From Alphaproteobacteria bacterium (GTDB lineage Bacteria; Pseudomonadota; Alphaproteobacteria; ATCC43930; CGMCC-115725): a stretch of DNA of 10,341 bases. The number at the start of each line of letters is the position of its first letter. Position 1 is the stretch's first letter. This document shows positions 1-7,370 of this stretch, one piece after another. The notes beneath the pieces were generated by a model that saw only the letters and a list, made by a program, of their open reading frames with translations, was not told where the DNA came from and did no database searches. The stretch covers positions 1 to 10,341 of the forward strand of contig JAGWIH010000053.1 of assembly GCA_028866355.1 (NCBI GenBank). The letters are read 5' to 3'. The translations under genes and the position numbers were made by a program.

Positions 1-465
1 TCGCGCAAGGTGACGCGCGCCGCCGGTCGCATCAAGGAAGGGCTGCAGGACAAGCTCTATCTCGGCAATCTCGAGGCGCGGCGCGACTGGGGGTTCGCGG
101 GAGATTACGTCGAAGCGATGTGGCTGATGTTGCAGCAGGACAAGCCGGACGATTACGTCATCGCCACCGGCCAATCGCACACCGTGCGCGAGCTGGTCGA
201 AACCGCGTTCGGCGAGCTCGGCCTCGACTGGAAAAAGCACGTCGAGGTCGACGCGCGCTATCTGCGGCCGACCGAGGTCGACGCGCTGCAAGGCGACGCG
301 TCGAAAGCGCGTAAAGCGCTCGGCTGGCGGCCGAAGATGGATTTCAAGATGCTGATCAAGACGATGGTGACGCACGATCTCGGCCTGGCGCAGCAGGAGA
401 AGACGCTGCAACGCGCCGGCTTCGAAAATCCTGCGCGCGGCGCTGCATCGACGGGCGTCGGCTGA
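1..465 (+). CDS. gmd: GDP-mannose 4,6-dehydratase, C-terminal part (5' end outside window)
   Basis: The reading frame is open from base 1 and gives the last 154 residues. The enzyme converts GDP-D-mannose to GDP-4-keto-6-deoxy-D-mannose in the cytoplasm, the first step to GDP-L-fucose and related sugars. Visible family landmarks are the RKVTRA segment at the left edge, LYLGNLEARRDWGFAGDYVEA (with the RDWG and DYV core), VIATG, RYLRPTEVDALQGD and KALGWRP. These belong to the extended short-chain dehydrogenase/reductase family C-terminal substrate-binding part; the NADP-binding glycine motif and catalytic Tyr/Lys lie upstream of the window. The stretch before RYLRPTEV is short, as in plant and animal GMD, and lacks the longer insertion of the E. 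coli enzyme. The stop overlaps the fcl start by one base (TGATG), which indicates translational coupling. A tail of about 20 residues follows the conserved region and is not recognisable. Confidence 0.95.
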   Translation, partial: SRKVTRAAGRIKEGLQDKLYLGNLEARRDWGFAGDYVEAMWLMLQQDKPDDYVIATGQSHTVRELVETAFGELGLDWKKHVEVDARYLRPTEVDALQGDASKARKALGWRPKMDFKMLIKTMVTHDLGLAQQEKTLQRAGFENPARGAASTGVG

Positions 466-1436
466 TGCGCGAGCCGAAAACGGCGCCGGCGGCGCCGGTG
501 ATCTTTCCTCTCGCGGGCAAGCGCGTGTTGGTCGCCGGCCATCGCGGCATGGTTGGCAGCGCCGTCGTGCGCCGGCTCGGCAGCGCCGGCTGCACGGTGC
601 TGACCGCGGGACGGACGGAAGCCGATATGCGCCGGCAGGACGCCGTCGAGGCGCTGCTGCGCAAGCTCAAGCCCGACGCTTTGTTCGTCACCGCCGCGAC
701 GGTCGGCGGCATTCTCGCCAATTCGACGCGGCCGGCGGAATTTCTCTACGACAATCTGATGATTGCCGGAAATCTGATCGAAGCGGCGCGACAGACAGGC
801 GTCAAGAAACTGCTTTATCTCGGCTCGTCGTGCATCTATCCGCGGCTTGCCAAACAGCCGATGGTCGAGGCGGAGCTGCTATCGGGTCCTTTGGAGCCAA
901 CCAATCAATGGTACGCCGTCGCCAAGATTGCCGGCCTGAAGTTGTGTGCGGCCTATCGCCGGCAATGGCAGTGCGACTTTATTTCTGCTCAGCCCACGAA
1001 TCTCTACGGTCCGGGCGATCGCTACGATCTCGAAGGTAGCCACGTCATTCCGGCGATGATGATGAAAGTCGACCGTGCGCGGCGCGAGAACGCACCGCAT
1101 GTGGATATCTGGGGCAGCGGCAAGCCGCGGCGCGAGTTTCTCCATGTCGACGATCTCGCCGATGCGCTGGTGTTCCTGATCGAGCGCTACTCCGACGAGA
1201 ACCACGTCAACGTCGGCTGGGGCGAGGATTTGACCATCGCCGAGCTCGCCCAAACGATTGCCGAAATCGTCGGCTACAAGGGCACCTTCCGCTTCGATGC
1301 GTCGAAGCCCGACGGCGCGCCGCGCAAGCTGCTCGACACCGGCAAGCTCGAGGCGATGGGCTGGCGCCCGCGTATCCGCCTGAAGGAAGGCCTCGCCGAC
1401 GCCTATCGTTGGTATCGCGAGCACGCCACGCGCTAG
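465..1436 (+). CDS. fcl: GDP-L-fucose synthase (GDP-4-keto-6-deoxymannose 3,5-epimerase/4-reductase)
   Basis: 323 residues. This is the second enzyme of GDP-L-fucose synthesis: it epimerises and reduces the Gmd product using NADPH, in the cytoplasm. An N-terminal Rossmann motif GHRGMVG lies at residues 25-31. The family motifs GSSCIYP (120-126), YAVAK (150-154) and SHVIPA (192-197) place the catalytic residues at Ser121, Cys123, Tyr150, Lys154 and His193. The spacing equals E. coli Fcl Ser107/Cys109/Tyr136/Lys140/His179 with an offset of 14, so the site is intact. REFLHVDDLADA and FDASKPDGAPRKLLD are further family signatures. The start ATG overlaps the gmd stop by one base. A later in-frame GTG at 498 would begin closer to the usual N-terminus (just before IFPLAGKR) and is a real alternative; the first 11 residues are Ala/Pro-rich and not family-like. 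With gmd it forms a nucleotide-sugar operon for exopolysaccharide, LPS or Nod-factor-type decoration; which one cannot be told here. Confidence 0.95.
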   Translation: MREPKTAPAAPVIFPLAGKRVLVAGHRGMVGSAVVRRLGSAGCTVLTAGRTEADMRRQDAVEALLRKLKPDALFVTAATVGGILANSTRPAEFLYDNLMIAGNLIEAARQTGVKKLLYLGSSCIYPRLAKQPMVEAELLSGPLEPTNQWYAVAKIAGLKLCAAYRRQWQCDFISAQPTNLYGPGDRYDLEGSHVIPAMMMKVDRARRENAPHVDIWGSGKPRREFLHVDDLADALVFLIERYSDENHVNVGWGEDLTIAELAQTIAEIVGYKGTFRFDASKPDGAPRKLLDTGKLEAMGWRPRIRLKEGLADAYRWYREHATR

Positions 1437-3778
1437 GCCTTGCCGCGGTTCGCCTGCTGAATTGCGCGCCACAGCCGATCGGGCGTCGCCGGCATGTCGA
1501 AATGGCGGATGCCGAGCGGCAGCAGCGCATCGTTGATCGCGTTCATCACCGCCGGCAGCGCGCCGACACAGCCGGCTTCGCCCGCGCCCTTGATGCCGAG
1601 CGGATTGCTCTTGGACGGAACATTGTGCTCGCCGACCTCGATCGGACAGAAGTCGGTCGCCCGCGGCATGCAGTAGTCCATGAACGAGCCCGAGAGCGGC
1701 TGGCCGCTGTCGCGATCGTAGACCATCGCCTCGCACAGCGCCTGGCCGGCGCCTTGGGCGATGCCGCCGTGGATCTGGCCTTCGAGCAGCAGCGGATTGA
1801 CGACGCGGCCGACATCGTCGACCACCGCATAGCGCGCGATCGTCGCCACACCGGTATCGGGATCGATCTCGACCTCGCAGATATGACAGCCGTTGGGGAA
1901 GGTGCCGGCCGGCGGACGGAAGACGGCGTTGGCGTCGAGACCAATTTCCAGGCCGGGCGGCATCCGCAGCGGGTTGAACGACGCGCGCGCGACCGCGGTC
2001 AGGTCGATGGATTTGTCGGTGCCGGCAACGGTGAATCTGCCGTCGGCGAATTCGATGTCGGCGGCGGCGGCCTCGAGCAGATGGCCGGCGATTGCCTTGC
2101 CTTTCTCGACAATGCGCCCCGCAGCCATCTGGAGCGCGGCGCCCCCGACCGACAGCGAGCGCGAGCCGAACGTGCCGCGGCCGTGGAACACCTTGTCGGT
2201 GTCGCCATAGATCACGGCCACCTGCTCGGGCGCGAGGCCGAGGAAGTGATTGGCGAGCTGGCGAAACGCGGTCTCGTGGCCCTGACCGTGGTTGTGCGAG
2301 CCAAGCAGCAGCGTGGCGCTGCCGGTGGAATCGAAGCGGATTTCCGTGGCCTCTTCGAACGGTGCGGCGGCAGGTCCGCCGGCCACCTCGATCACCGAGA
2401 CGATGCCGGCGCCGTAGAGCTTGCCGCGCCGCCGCGCTTCCTCTTTGCGGGCCGCGACGCCCGGCCAGTCGGCGAGCGCCAGCGCCTTATCCATGACGCG
2501 CTCGAACTCGCCGCAATCGTAGGTGAAGACCAGGCCGGTTTTGAACGGCATGGAAGACGGCTGAATCAAATTGCGGCGACGTAGCTCGACGCGGTCGATC
2601 TTCAATTCGGCGGCGGCCATGTCGATGATGCGCTCGATGCAGAAAGAAGCCTCGGGCCGGCCGGCGCCGCGATAGGGACACGTCGCGTTGGTGTTCGAGA
2701 ATACGCCGGTGACCTTCACGTGGATCGTTGGTGTGGTGTAGGGGCCGGCGAGGCCGCCGAGATTGCCGACCGGCACGTGCAACCCGTTGGACGCGATATA
2801 GGCCCCGATATTGGCGACCGTGGCGACGTCGAGCGCCAGGAACTTGCCGTTTTCGTCGAGCGCCAGCGCTACCTCCGAGACGTTGTCGCGCGCGTGATGA
2901 TCGCCGATGAAGGATTCGCCGCGCTCGGCAAACCATTTCACCGGCCGGCCGACACGCTTTGCCGCCCACAGCACCAGGGCATATTCGGGAAAGGCGCTGC
3001 CTTTCATGCCGAAGCCGCCGCCGACATCGGGCGAGATCACGCGGAAGCGGTTTGCCGGCAGCTTGAAGATGTTTTCGGCGAGATCGGCGCGCATCAGATG
3101 CGGCGCCTGTAAGCCGGCGGTCAGGGTGTAGCGCTCCTCGCGCGTGTCGTAGAGGCCGAGTGCGGCGCGGCCTTCCATCGGCGACGCGGCGACGCGGCTG
3201 ATGACGAAACGTTGCCGCACGACATGCTTGGCGCGGGCGAAGGCTTCCTTGACCGCGGCTTCGTTGCCGACATGCTCGACGAAGCAGATATTGCCCGGTG
3301 CTTCCTCCCAAACTTGCGGCGCGCCGGGCGCCAGCGTGCCGGCGGTATCGGTGACCGACGGCAGAATCTCGTAATCGACCGCGATCATCTCTGCGGCGTC
3401 CTTGGCTTGCGCCAGCGTCTCGGCGATGACCGCCGCCACCGGATCGCCGACATGCTGCACACGGTCGAGCGCCAGGACGCGATAGGCCGGCTGGTAATTG
3501 GGACTGCCATCGGGCCGTTTGCGGGCGATGCGGCCGCGGAACGTCCCCAGCCCGTCGGTGGCCGCGTCGCGGCCGGTCAACACGGCGATAACGCCCGGCG
3601 CGTCCTGCGCGGCCGTCGCGTCGATGCCGCGAATCCGCGCCGCCGCATGCGCCGAACGCAGCACATAGAGGTGTGCCGCGCGCGGCAGGTCGAAATCGTC
3701 GGTGTAGCGGCCGCGGCCGCGCAGCAGCAGCAAGTCTTCGGTTCGCGGCACGGCCCGGCCGAGGTCGAATTCGCGCAT
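1433..3778 (-). CDS. Xanthine dehydrogenase-family molybdopterin-binding (large) subunit, CoxL form II-like
   Basis: 781 residues from the chosen ATG, the normal length for a large subunit of the molybdenum hydroxylase family. The N-terminal domain begins with the typical R-x-ED...LL-G-G-YTDD pattern (residues 12-28), followed by the aldehyde oxidase/xanthine dehydrogenase a/b hammerhead region. The Mo-cofactor domain shows GGGFGMKG (253-260), PYRGAGRPEA (368-377), GQGHETA (498-504) and GAGEAG (731-736), whose Glu734 fits the catalytic glutamate of the family. The active-site loop PYRGAGR resembles the AYRGAGR type of form II CoxL-like proteins and lacks the AYRCSFR-type cysteine motif of true CO dehydrogenase, so CO oxidation is unlikely; aldehydes or N-heterocycles are more likely substrates (inference). 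No FAD (CoxM-like) or 2Fe-2S (CoxS-like) gene lies beside it. The frame stays open 65 residues further upstream, but that extension is not family-like and crosses the promoter region of the importer. The ribosome site is weak (GGAA, 10 nt upstream). The stop codon lies within the fcl stop. Confidence 0.9.
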   Translation of the reverse strand: MREFDLGRAVPRTEDLLLLRGRGRYTDDFDLPRAAHLYVLRSAHAAARIRGIDATAAQDAPGVIAVLTGRDAATDGLGTFRGRIARKRPDGSPNYQPAYRVLALDRVQHVGDPVAAVIAETLAQAKDAAEMIAVDYEILPSVTDTAGTLAPGAPQVWEEAPGNICFVEHVGNEAAVKEAFARAKHVVRQRFVISRVAASPMEGRAALGLYDTREERYTLTAGLQAPHLMRADLAENIFKLPANRFRVISPDVGGGFGMKGSAFPEYALVLWAAKRVGRPVKWFAERGESFIGDHHARDNVSEVALALDENGKFLALDVATVANIGAYIASNGLHVPVGNLGGLAGPYTTPTIHVKVTGVFSNTNATCPYRGAGRPEASFCIERIIDMAAAELKIDRVELRRRNLIQPSSMPFKTGLVFTYDCGEFERVMDKALALADWPGVAARKEEARRRGKLYGAGIVSVIEVAGGPAAAPFEEATEIRFDSTGSATLLLGSHNHGQGHETAFRQLANHFLGLAPEQVAVIYGDTDKVFHGRGTFGSRSLSVGGAALQMAAGRIVEKGKAIAGHLLEAAAADIEFADGRFTVAGTDKSIDLTAVARASFNPLRMPPGLEIGLDANAVFRPPAGTFPNGCHICEVEIDPDTGVATIARYAVVDDVGRVVNPLLLEGQIHGGIAQGAGQALCEAMVYDRDSGQPLSGSFMDYCMPRATDFCPIEVGEHNVPSKSNPLGIKGAGEAGCVGALPAVMNAINDALLPLGIRHFDMPATPDRLWRAIQQANRGKA

Positions 3779-3845
3779 GGAATCACAGTTCCGGCATCGT
3801 CGCGGGCGGCGATCCTGCCCATTCCGCCGTGCGCCGTCCAGAGCC

Positions 3846-3883
3846 CGAACATGTTCGAGGATGGGTTGACATTCGAAGATGGG
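3846..3883. promoter_or_regulatory. Candidate operator: 12-bp palindrome plus two 12-bp direct repeats
   Basis: CGAACATGTTCG at 3846-3857 is a perfect palindrome. Two direct repeats, TTCGAGGATGGG (3854-3865) and TTCGAAGATGGG (3872-3883), match at 11 of 12 positions and start 18 bp apart. The second lies in the spacer just after a TTGACA hexamer. The cluster sits between the divergent molybdoenzyme and importer genes, where a shared regulator would bind. That it is an operator is inference; no regulator gene is present in the window. Confidence 0.4.
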
Positions 3884-3894
3884 ACCGCAAAAGT
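3866..3894 (+). promoter_or_regulatory. Candidate promoter for the ABC importer operon
   Basis: A consensus -35 hexamer TTGACA lies at 3866-3871. With a 17-bp spacer the -10 would be AAAAGT at 3889-3894, which matches TATAAT at only 3 of 6 positions. A start point near 3901 would leave a leader of about 35 nt before the ATG at 3937. A poor -10 with operator-like repeats around it would suit an activator-dependent promoter (inference). Confidence 0.35.
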
Positions 3895-3922
3895 CCTGCA
3901 AGCGTCGCGTCAGCCGACGATC

Positions 3923-3930
3923 GGGGAGGG
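3923..3930 (+). promoter_or_regulatory. Ribosome binding site deciding the binding-protein start
   Basis: GGGGAGGG ends 6 nt before the ATG at 3937. It is one of the strongest Shine-Dalgarno-like sequences in the window. It fixes the start at the signal peptide, although the frame is open well upstream. Confidence 0.75.
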
Positions 3931-3936
3931 ATAAAC

Positions 3937-4953
3937 ATGCGTAAGATTCATGCAGCGGCGATGGCGATGGCACTTGTGGCCGCTGTCTTCGCCGGTACCG
4001 CGCCCGCGCGCGCCGCAGAGCCGCTAAAGATCAACATCTCCTGGGCGGTAATTCCGGGACAGCTCACGGCGGTCCTGTTCACCAATCCGGCGATCCTGAA
4101 GCACTACGGCAAGAGCTACACCGTCGAGCTAACGCATTTCCGCGGCAGCACGCCCCAAATCGAAGGTCTCGCGAGCGGGCAATTGAGCTTTGCGTCGCTT
4201 GCATTCTCGTCCTTCGGCCTGGCGATCCAAAACGCGCACATGGACGATCTGCGCGCGGTCGCCGACCTTTATCAGGATGGCATCCCGGGCTACTACAGCA
4301 ACGAGTACATGGTCCGCGCCGACAGCGGCATCGCCAAGCCCGCGGACTTGAAGGGCAAGATCGTCGCGACCAATGCGATCGGCGGTGCGGTGGATATGGC
4401 ATCGAAGAAATACCTGCTGACCCACGGCCTCACCGCCAACCGCGACTATCAGGTGGTCGAGGTGCAATTCCCCAACATGCTGGCTTCGATCGAGGAGAAG
4501 AAGATCGACCTCGCGACCATGATCATGCCGTTCTCGGTCGAAGCGCATAAGCAGAACAATCTCAAGACGCTGTTCACCGTCGGCGACGCGATGGGGCCGA
4601 CGCAGACAACATTGCTGTGCGCGCGGGCTTCTTACATTGCAGCACACCGCGCCGCGCTGCTGGACTTCTTCGAGGATTGGATCCGCGCGCTACACTGGTT
4701 CTACGATCCGAAGAACCGCGAGCAGGCCATCAAGATCGTCGCCGATTTCACCAAGCGGCCACCGGCGGAATATTCCGACTGGCTGTTCACGCACAAGGAC
4801 TACTACCGCAATCCGAATGCCATACCGAACCTGAAGGCGTTGCAGAACAACCTGAACGTCCAGAAGGAGCTCGGTTTCCTCAAGATCAGCGTCGACGTGA
4901 ACAAGTATGCCGACCTGTCGCTTGTCACCGAGGCGGCGAAACGTCTGCACTGA
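3937..4953 (+). CDS. ABC transporter substrate-binding protein, NitT/TauT (NMT1/SsuA-like) type
   Basis: 338 residues. The N-terminus is a classic Sec signal peptide: MRKIH, a hydrophobic stretch at about residues 6-20, then TAPARA with likely signal peptidase I cleavage after Ala26 (AxA), giving a mature periplasmic protein. No lipobox cysteine is present. The mature part opens with KINISWAVIPGQLTAVLF, and later segments (FRGSTPQIEGLASGQLSFAS, KPADLKGKIVATNAIGG, FPNMLASIEEKKIDLA) follow the SsuA/TauA/NMT1 pattern, in which a small organic ligand is bound between two alpha/beta lobes. The substrate cannot be read from sequence; nitrate, sulfonate, pyrimidine, riboflavin and aromatic-acid binders share this fold. 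It is the first gene of a four-gene importer operon, 16 bp ahead of the ATPase gene. It is transcribed divergently from the molybdoenzyme, which hints at a shared substrate pathway (inference). Confidence 0.9.
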   Translation: MRKIHAAAMAMALVAAVFAGTAPARAAEPLKINISWAVIPGQLTAVLFTNPAILKHYGKSYTVELTHFRGSTPQIEGLASGQLSFASLAFSSFGLAIQNAHMDDLRAVADLYQDGIPGYYSNEYMVRADSGIAKPADLKGKIVATNAIGGAVDMASKKYLLTHGLTANRDYQVVEVQFPNMLASIEEKKIDLATMIMPFSVEAHKQNNLKTLFTVGDAMGPTQTTLLCARASYIAAHRAALLDFFEDWIRALHWFYDPKNREQAIKIVADFTKRPPAEYSDWLFTHKDYYRNPNAIPNLKALQNNLNVQKELGFLKISVDVNKYADLSLVTEAAKRLH

Positions 4954-4969
4954 TAAGCCTGGTTTGACG

Positions 4970-5758
4970 ATGGCAGGGATTTCGTTCCGCGAGGTTCGTC
5001 ACACGTACCGGCCGCCGCGCGGAAAGCCGGTGCTCGCGCTCGAAGGCGTGTCGCTCGACGTTCCGGATCGCGAATTCTTGGCGCTGCTCGGGCCTTCGGG
5101 CTGCGGCAAGAGCACGCTGCTCTATCTGCTCGGCGGCTTCATTCCGGTCGAAGGCGGCGCGATCACGGTCGGCGGCAAGCCGGTCGCGGGCCCTAGTCCC
5201 GACCGTGGCATCGTCTTCCAGCATTTCGCGCTGTTCCCGTGGAAAACGGTGCGCCAGAACATTCTCTATGGCCTCGAGAAGCAGGGCATGGCCAAGCCCG
5301 AGCGCGAAAAGCGGGCACAGGAATTCGTCGAGCTGGTGCATCTGAAGGGCTTCGAGGACAGCTATCCCTCGCAGCTTTCTGGCGGCATGCGGCAACGCGT
5401 CGCCATCGCGCGGACTCTCGCGGTAGAGCCGGAAATTCTGCTGATGGACGAGCCGTTCGGTGCACTTGACGCGCAGACCCGCGCGCTGATGCACGAAGAG
5501 CTGCTGGCGATCATGCGGCGCGCGCCCAAGACTGTCGTGTTCGTCACTCACGACGTGCGCGAGGCGGTCTATCTCGCCGATCGTGTCGCGGTGATGTCGG
5601 CACGGCCGGGCCGCATCAAGGAAATCGTCGACACCAAGTTCAAGAGCAACGCGCGCGGCGAAGAGCTTTTGCAGACGCGCGAGTTTGCCGACAAGGTGGA
5701 TCATCTGTGGAAACTGGTGCGCGATGAGGCGATCCGCGCCCAAGGGACGCGCGCGTGA
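4970..5758 (+). CDS. ABC transporter ATP-binding protein, nitrate/sulfonate/taurine (SsuB/TauB-like) type
   Basis: 262 residues. It is the cytoplasmic ATPase that powers the importer encoded by its neighbours. All nucleotide-binding motifs are intact: Walker A GPSGCGKST (41-49), Q-loop Gln84 (IVFQHFALFPW), ABC signature LSGGMRQR (136-143), Walker B ILLMDEP (156-162), D-loop GALD (164-167) and switch His194 (FVTHD). The phrase FQHFALFPWKTV and the REAVYLADR segment are typical of the SsuB/TauB/NrtD subgroup. The ATG at 4970 is chosen because the protein then begins at the normal beta-strand (ISFREVRHTY). The frame is open about 21 residues further upstream, but that part overlaps the end of the binding-protein gene. 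No clear ribosome site is seen, so translation may be coupled to the upstream gene. The stop overlaps the next start by 4 bases (GTGA). Confidence 0.95.
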   Translation: MAGISFREVRHTYRPPRGKPVLALEGVSLDVPDREFLALLGPSGCGKSTLLYLLGGFIPVEGGAITVGGKPVAGPSPDRGIVFQHFALFPWKTVRQNILYGLEKQGMAKPEREKRAQEFVELVHLKGFEDSYPSQLSGGMRQRVAIARTLAVEPEILLMDEPFGALDAQTRALMHEELLAIMRRAPKTVVFVTHDVREAVYLADRVAVMSARPGRIKEIVDTKFKSNARGEELLQTREFADKVDHLWKLVRDEAIRAQGTRA

Positions 5759-6564
5759 GCGGTGCGGCCGCGCTCGAAGGCGATGCGCGGCGATTGCCGG
5801 CGCGGCCGCTGATCCAGCGTCTTGTCGGCGCGATATGGCGCGCGCTCCCGGTGATCCTCGTCTGTATCGCCTGGCAGGTTGCGCCGATGGTCGGCGTGAT
5901 CAATCCCGATGCGCTGCCGCCGCTGAGCGCCATCGTGACCGCGTGGTGGGGCCTTTTGACCGACGGCAGCCTCGTCAGCAACGGATTGATCTCGTTGTGG
6001 GAAGTCGTCGCCGGTCTCGGCCTCAGCATCATCGTCGGCATTGGCTCGGGCGTGTTGATGGCGTGGTACGCGCCGGTCGAGGCGATCGTCAGCCCGTTGA
6101 TGAAGAGCCTCTATCCGATGCCGAAATCGGCGCTCATTCCGGTGATGATCCTGTGGTTCGGACTGGGCGCCAGCTCCAAGATCGCCTCGATCTTTGCCGG
6201 CTGCCTGCTGCCCGTCGTGCTGAGCTCCTATAACGGTGCGCGCGGCGTCGATCAGACGCTGATCTGGTCGGCGCTCGGTCTTGGTGCGTCGCGGCGCCGG
6301 GTGCTGTGGGAAGTGGTGATTCCCGCCGCCTTGCCCGAGATCATGGCCGGCATCCGCAACGCGCTGGCGATTTCCTTCATCCTGATGGTCGCGGCCGAAT
6401 TCCTCGTCGGTCAGCATGGCATCGGTTATCTGATCTCGTTCCTCGGCGACGGCGGCGTCTATGACGCGATGTTCGCCGGCGTGCTGACCGTGTCGGCTTT
6501 CGGGTTCCTTGCCGACCGCGTCTATCTCCTGTTCATGAATCGGATGCTGCGATGGCGGGAATGA
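5755..6564 (+). CDS. ABC transporter permease 1, NitT/TauT type (SsuC/TauC-like)
   Basis: 269 residues, inner membrane. The protein is hydrophobic with about six predicted membrane segments: roughly 30-48, 78-104, 125-138, 143-160, 203-220 and 238-262. It carries the family's PMPK segment (121-124) followed by a membrane helix. The cytoplasmic EAA-like coupling loop that docks on the ATPase lies at about 174-195 (LGLGASRRRVLWEVVIPAAL, then PEI). It begins with GTG inside the GTGA overlap with the ATPase gene. It overlaps permease 2 by 13 bases, or 4 bases if that gene starts at 6561. With permease 2 it probably forms a heterodimeric channel, unlike the homodimeric SsuC or TauC systems that have one permease gene. 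Confidence 0.92.
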   Translation: MSGAAALEGDARRLPARPLIQRLVGAIWRALPVILVCIAWQVAPMVGVINPDALPPLSAIVTAWWGLLTDGSLVSNGLISLWEVVAGLGLSIIVGIGSGVLMAWYAPVEAIVSPLMKSLYPMPKSALIPVMILWFGLGASSKIASIFAGCLLPVVLSSYNGARGVDQTLIWSALGLGASRRRVLWEVVIPAALPEIMAGIRNALAISFILMVAAEFLVGQHGIGYLISFLGDGGVYDAMFAGVLTVSAFGFLADRVYLLFMNRMLRWRE

Positions 6565-7343
6565 GCGATCCCGGCCGCCGCGAGGCCGTTCTCACCGCGT
6601 TGCGCGTGGGCTCGGGCATCGTGTTCTTCGCCGCGTGGCAACTCACCGCCATGTCGCATGTCTTCTCGGATTTTCTGCTGCCTTCGGTGCCGGTGGTGTT
6701 CGAGCGCCTGTGGCACGATTTGATCTCGGGCGACCTGCTCTACGGCATCGTGCTGACGCTGATCCGCACCTTCATCGGCTTCGTGCTGGCGGCGGTCGGC
6801 GGCGTGATGCTCGGCGTGTCGATCGCGCGCATTCCGCTGGTGCGCTGGTTTTTCGATCCGCTCGTTTCAGTCGGCCTGCCGATGCCCAAGATCGCCTTCC
6901 TGCCGATCTTCATGCTGTGGTTCGGTGTGTTCGACACGTCGAAGGTGCTGATGGTGGCGTTCTCGTCGATCTTTCCGGTGATCGTCGAGGCCTGGGCCGG
7001 CACGCAGAACATCGACAAGTATATGACCTGGTCGGCGATGAGTCTGGGCGTCAACCGCCACCGCTTCCTGTGGGAAATCGCGCTGCCGGCGGCGCTGCCG
7101 CAGGTCTTCACCGGGCTTCAGGTGGCGCTGCCGATCGCGCTCATCGTCGACATCGTGTGCGAGATGCAGATGGGCGGCGAGGGCATGGGTGGCTCGATCA
7201 TGACCGACATGCGTTTCGCCGATTCACCCGGCGTCTTCGCCTATATCATCGCCATCGCCATCGTCGGCATGATCCTGGTCAAGGCGATGGAGATCGTCCG
7301 CCGCCGGCTCTTGGTCTGGCACCAGGAAACGCAGACGGCGTGA
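6552..7343 (+). CDS. ABC transporter permease 2, NitT/TauT type
   Basis: 263 residues, inner membrane. About six hydrophobic segments are visible: roughly 20-36, 64-90, 112-124, 131-148, 188-204 and 228-246. It has the same PMPK segment (110-113) and an EAA-like loop (about 162-184; SAMSLGVNRHRFLWEIALPA, then ALPQ) as permease 1, but the two proteins are clearly diverged paralogues. Two starts are possible: ATG 6552, with GGA 7 nt upstream, or ATG 6561, which makes an ATGA overlap with the permease 1 stop. The difference is three residues. It is the last gene of the importer operon and ends 17 bp from the convergent formyltransferase gene. Confidence 0.92.
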   Translation: MAGMSDPGRREAVLTALRVGSGIVFFAAWQLTAMSHVFSDFLLPSVPVVFERLWHDLISGDLLYGIVLTLIRTFIGFVLAAVGGVMLGVSIARIPLVRWFFDPLVSVGLPMPKIAFLPIFMLWFGVFDTSKVLMVAFSSIFPVIVEAWAGTQNIDKYMTWSAMSLGVNRHRFLWEIALPAALPQVFTGLQVALPIALIVDIVCEMQMGGEGMGGSIMTDMRFADSPGVFAYIIAIAIVGMILVKAMEIVRRRLLVWHQETQTA

Positions 7344-7370
7344 GCCGCGCTGCGGCGATGTCACTCGCCG
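7344..7370. terminator. Possible weak convergent terminator hairpins
   Basis: Between the two converging stops, GCCGC-GCT-GCGGC (7344-7356) and CGGCGA-TGTCAC-TCGCCG (7353-7370) can each form a short perfect stem, but not at the same time. The second stem runs into the end of the formyltransferase gene. Neither has a T-tract, so this is not a standard intrinsic terminator; Rho-dependent ending is equally possible. Confidence 0.25.

Noticed and set aside
879..1736. A 285-residue minus-strand frame across the fcl-molybdoenzyme junction
   Set aside because: It is out of frame with both well-supported genes and shows no family motif.
1409..2584. A 391-residue plus-strand reading frame
   Set aside because: It is antisense to the molybdoenzyme, low in complexity (Arg/Ala/Gly/Asp-rich), without a recognisable domain, and is explained by GC-rich mirror coding.
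1433..3778. Calling the molybdoenzyme a true CO dehydrogenase (coxL)
   Set aside because: The active-site loop is PYRGAGR, not the AYRCSFR-type loop with the cysteine that binds the copper-molybdenum centre, and no coxM/coxS genes are present.
3673..3936. N-terminal extension of the binding protein by 88 residues
   Set aside because: It would bury the signal peptide, and the strong ribosome site at 3923-3930 sets the ATG at 3937.
3779..3973. N-terminal extension of the molybdoenzyme by 65 residues
   Set aside because: The added residues are not family-like, they would cover the importer promoter and its start codon, and the usual family start coincides with the ATG at 3778.
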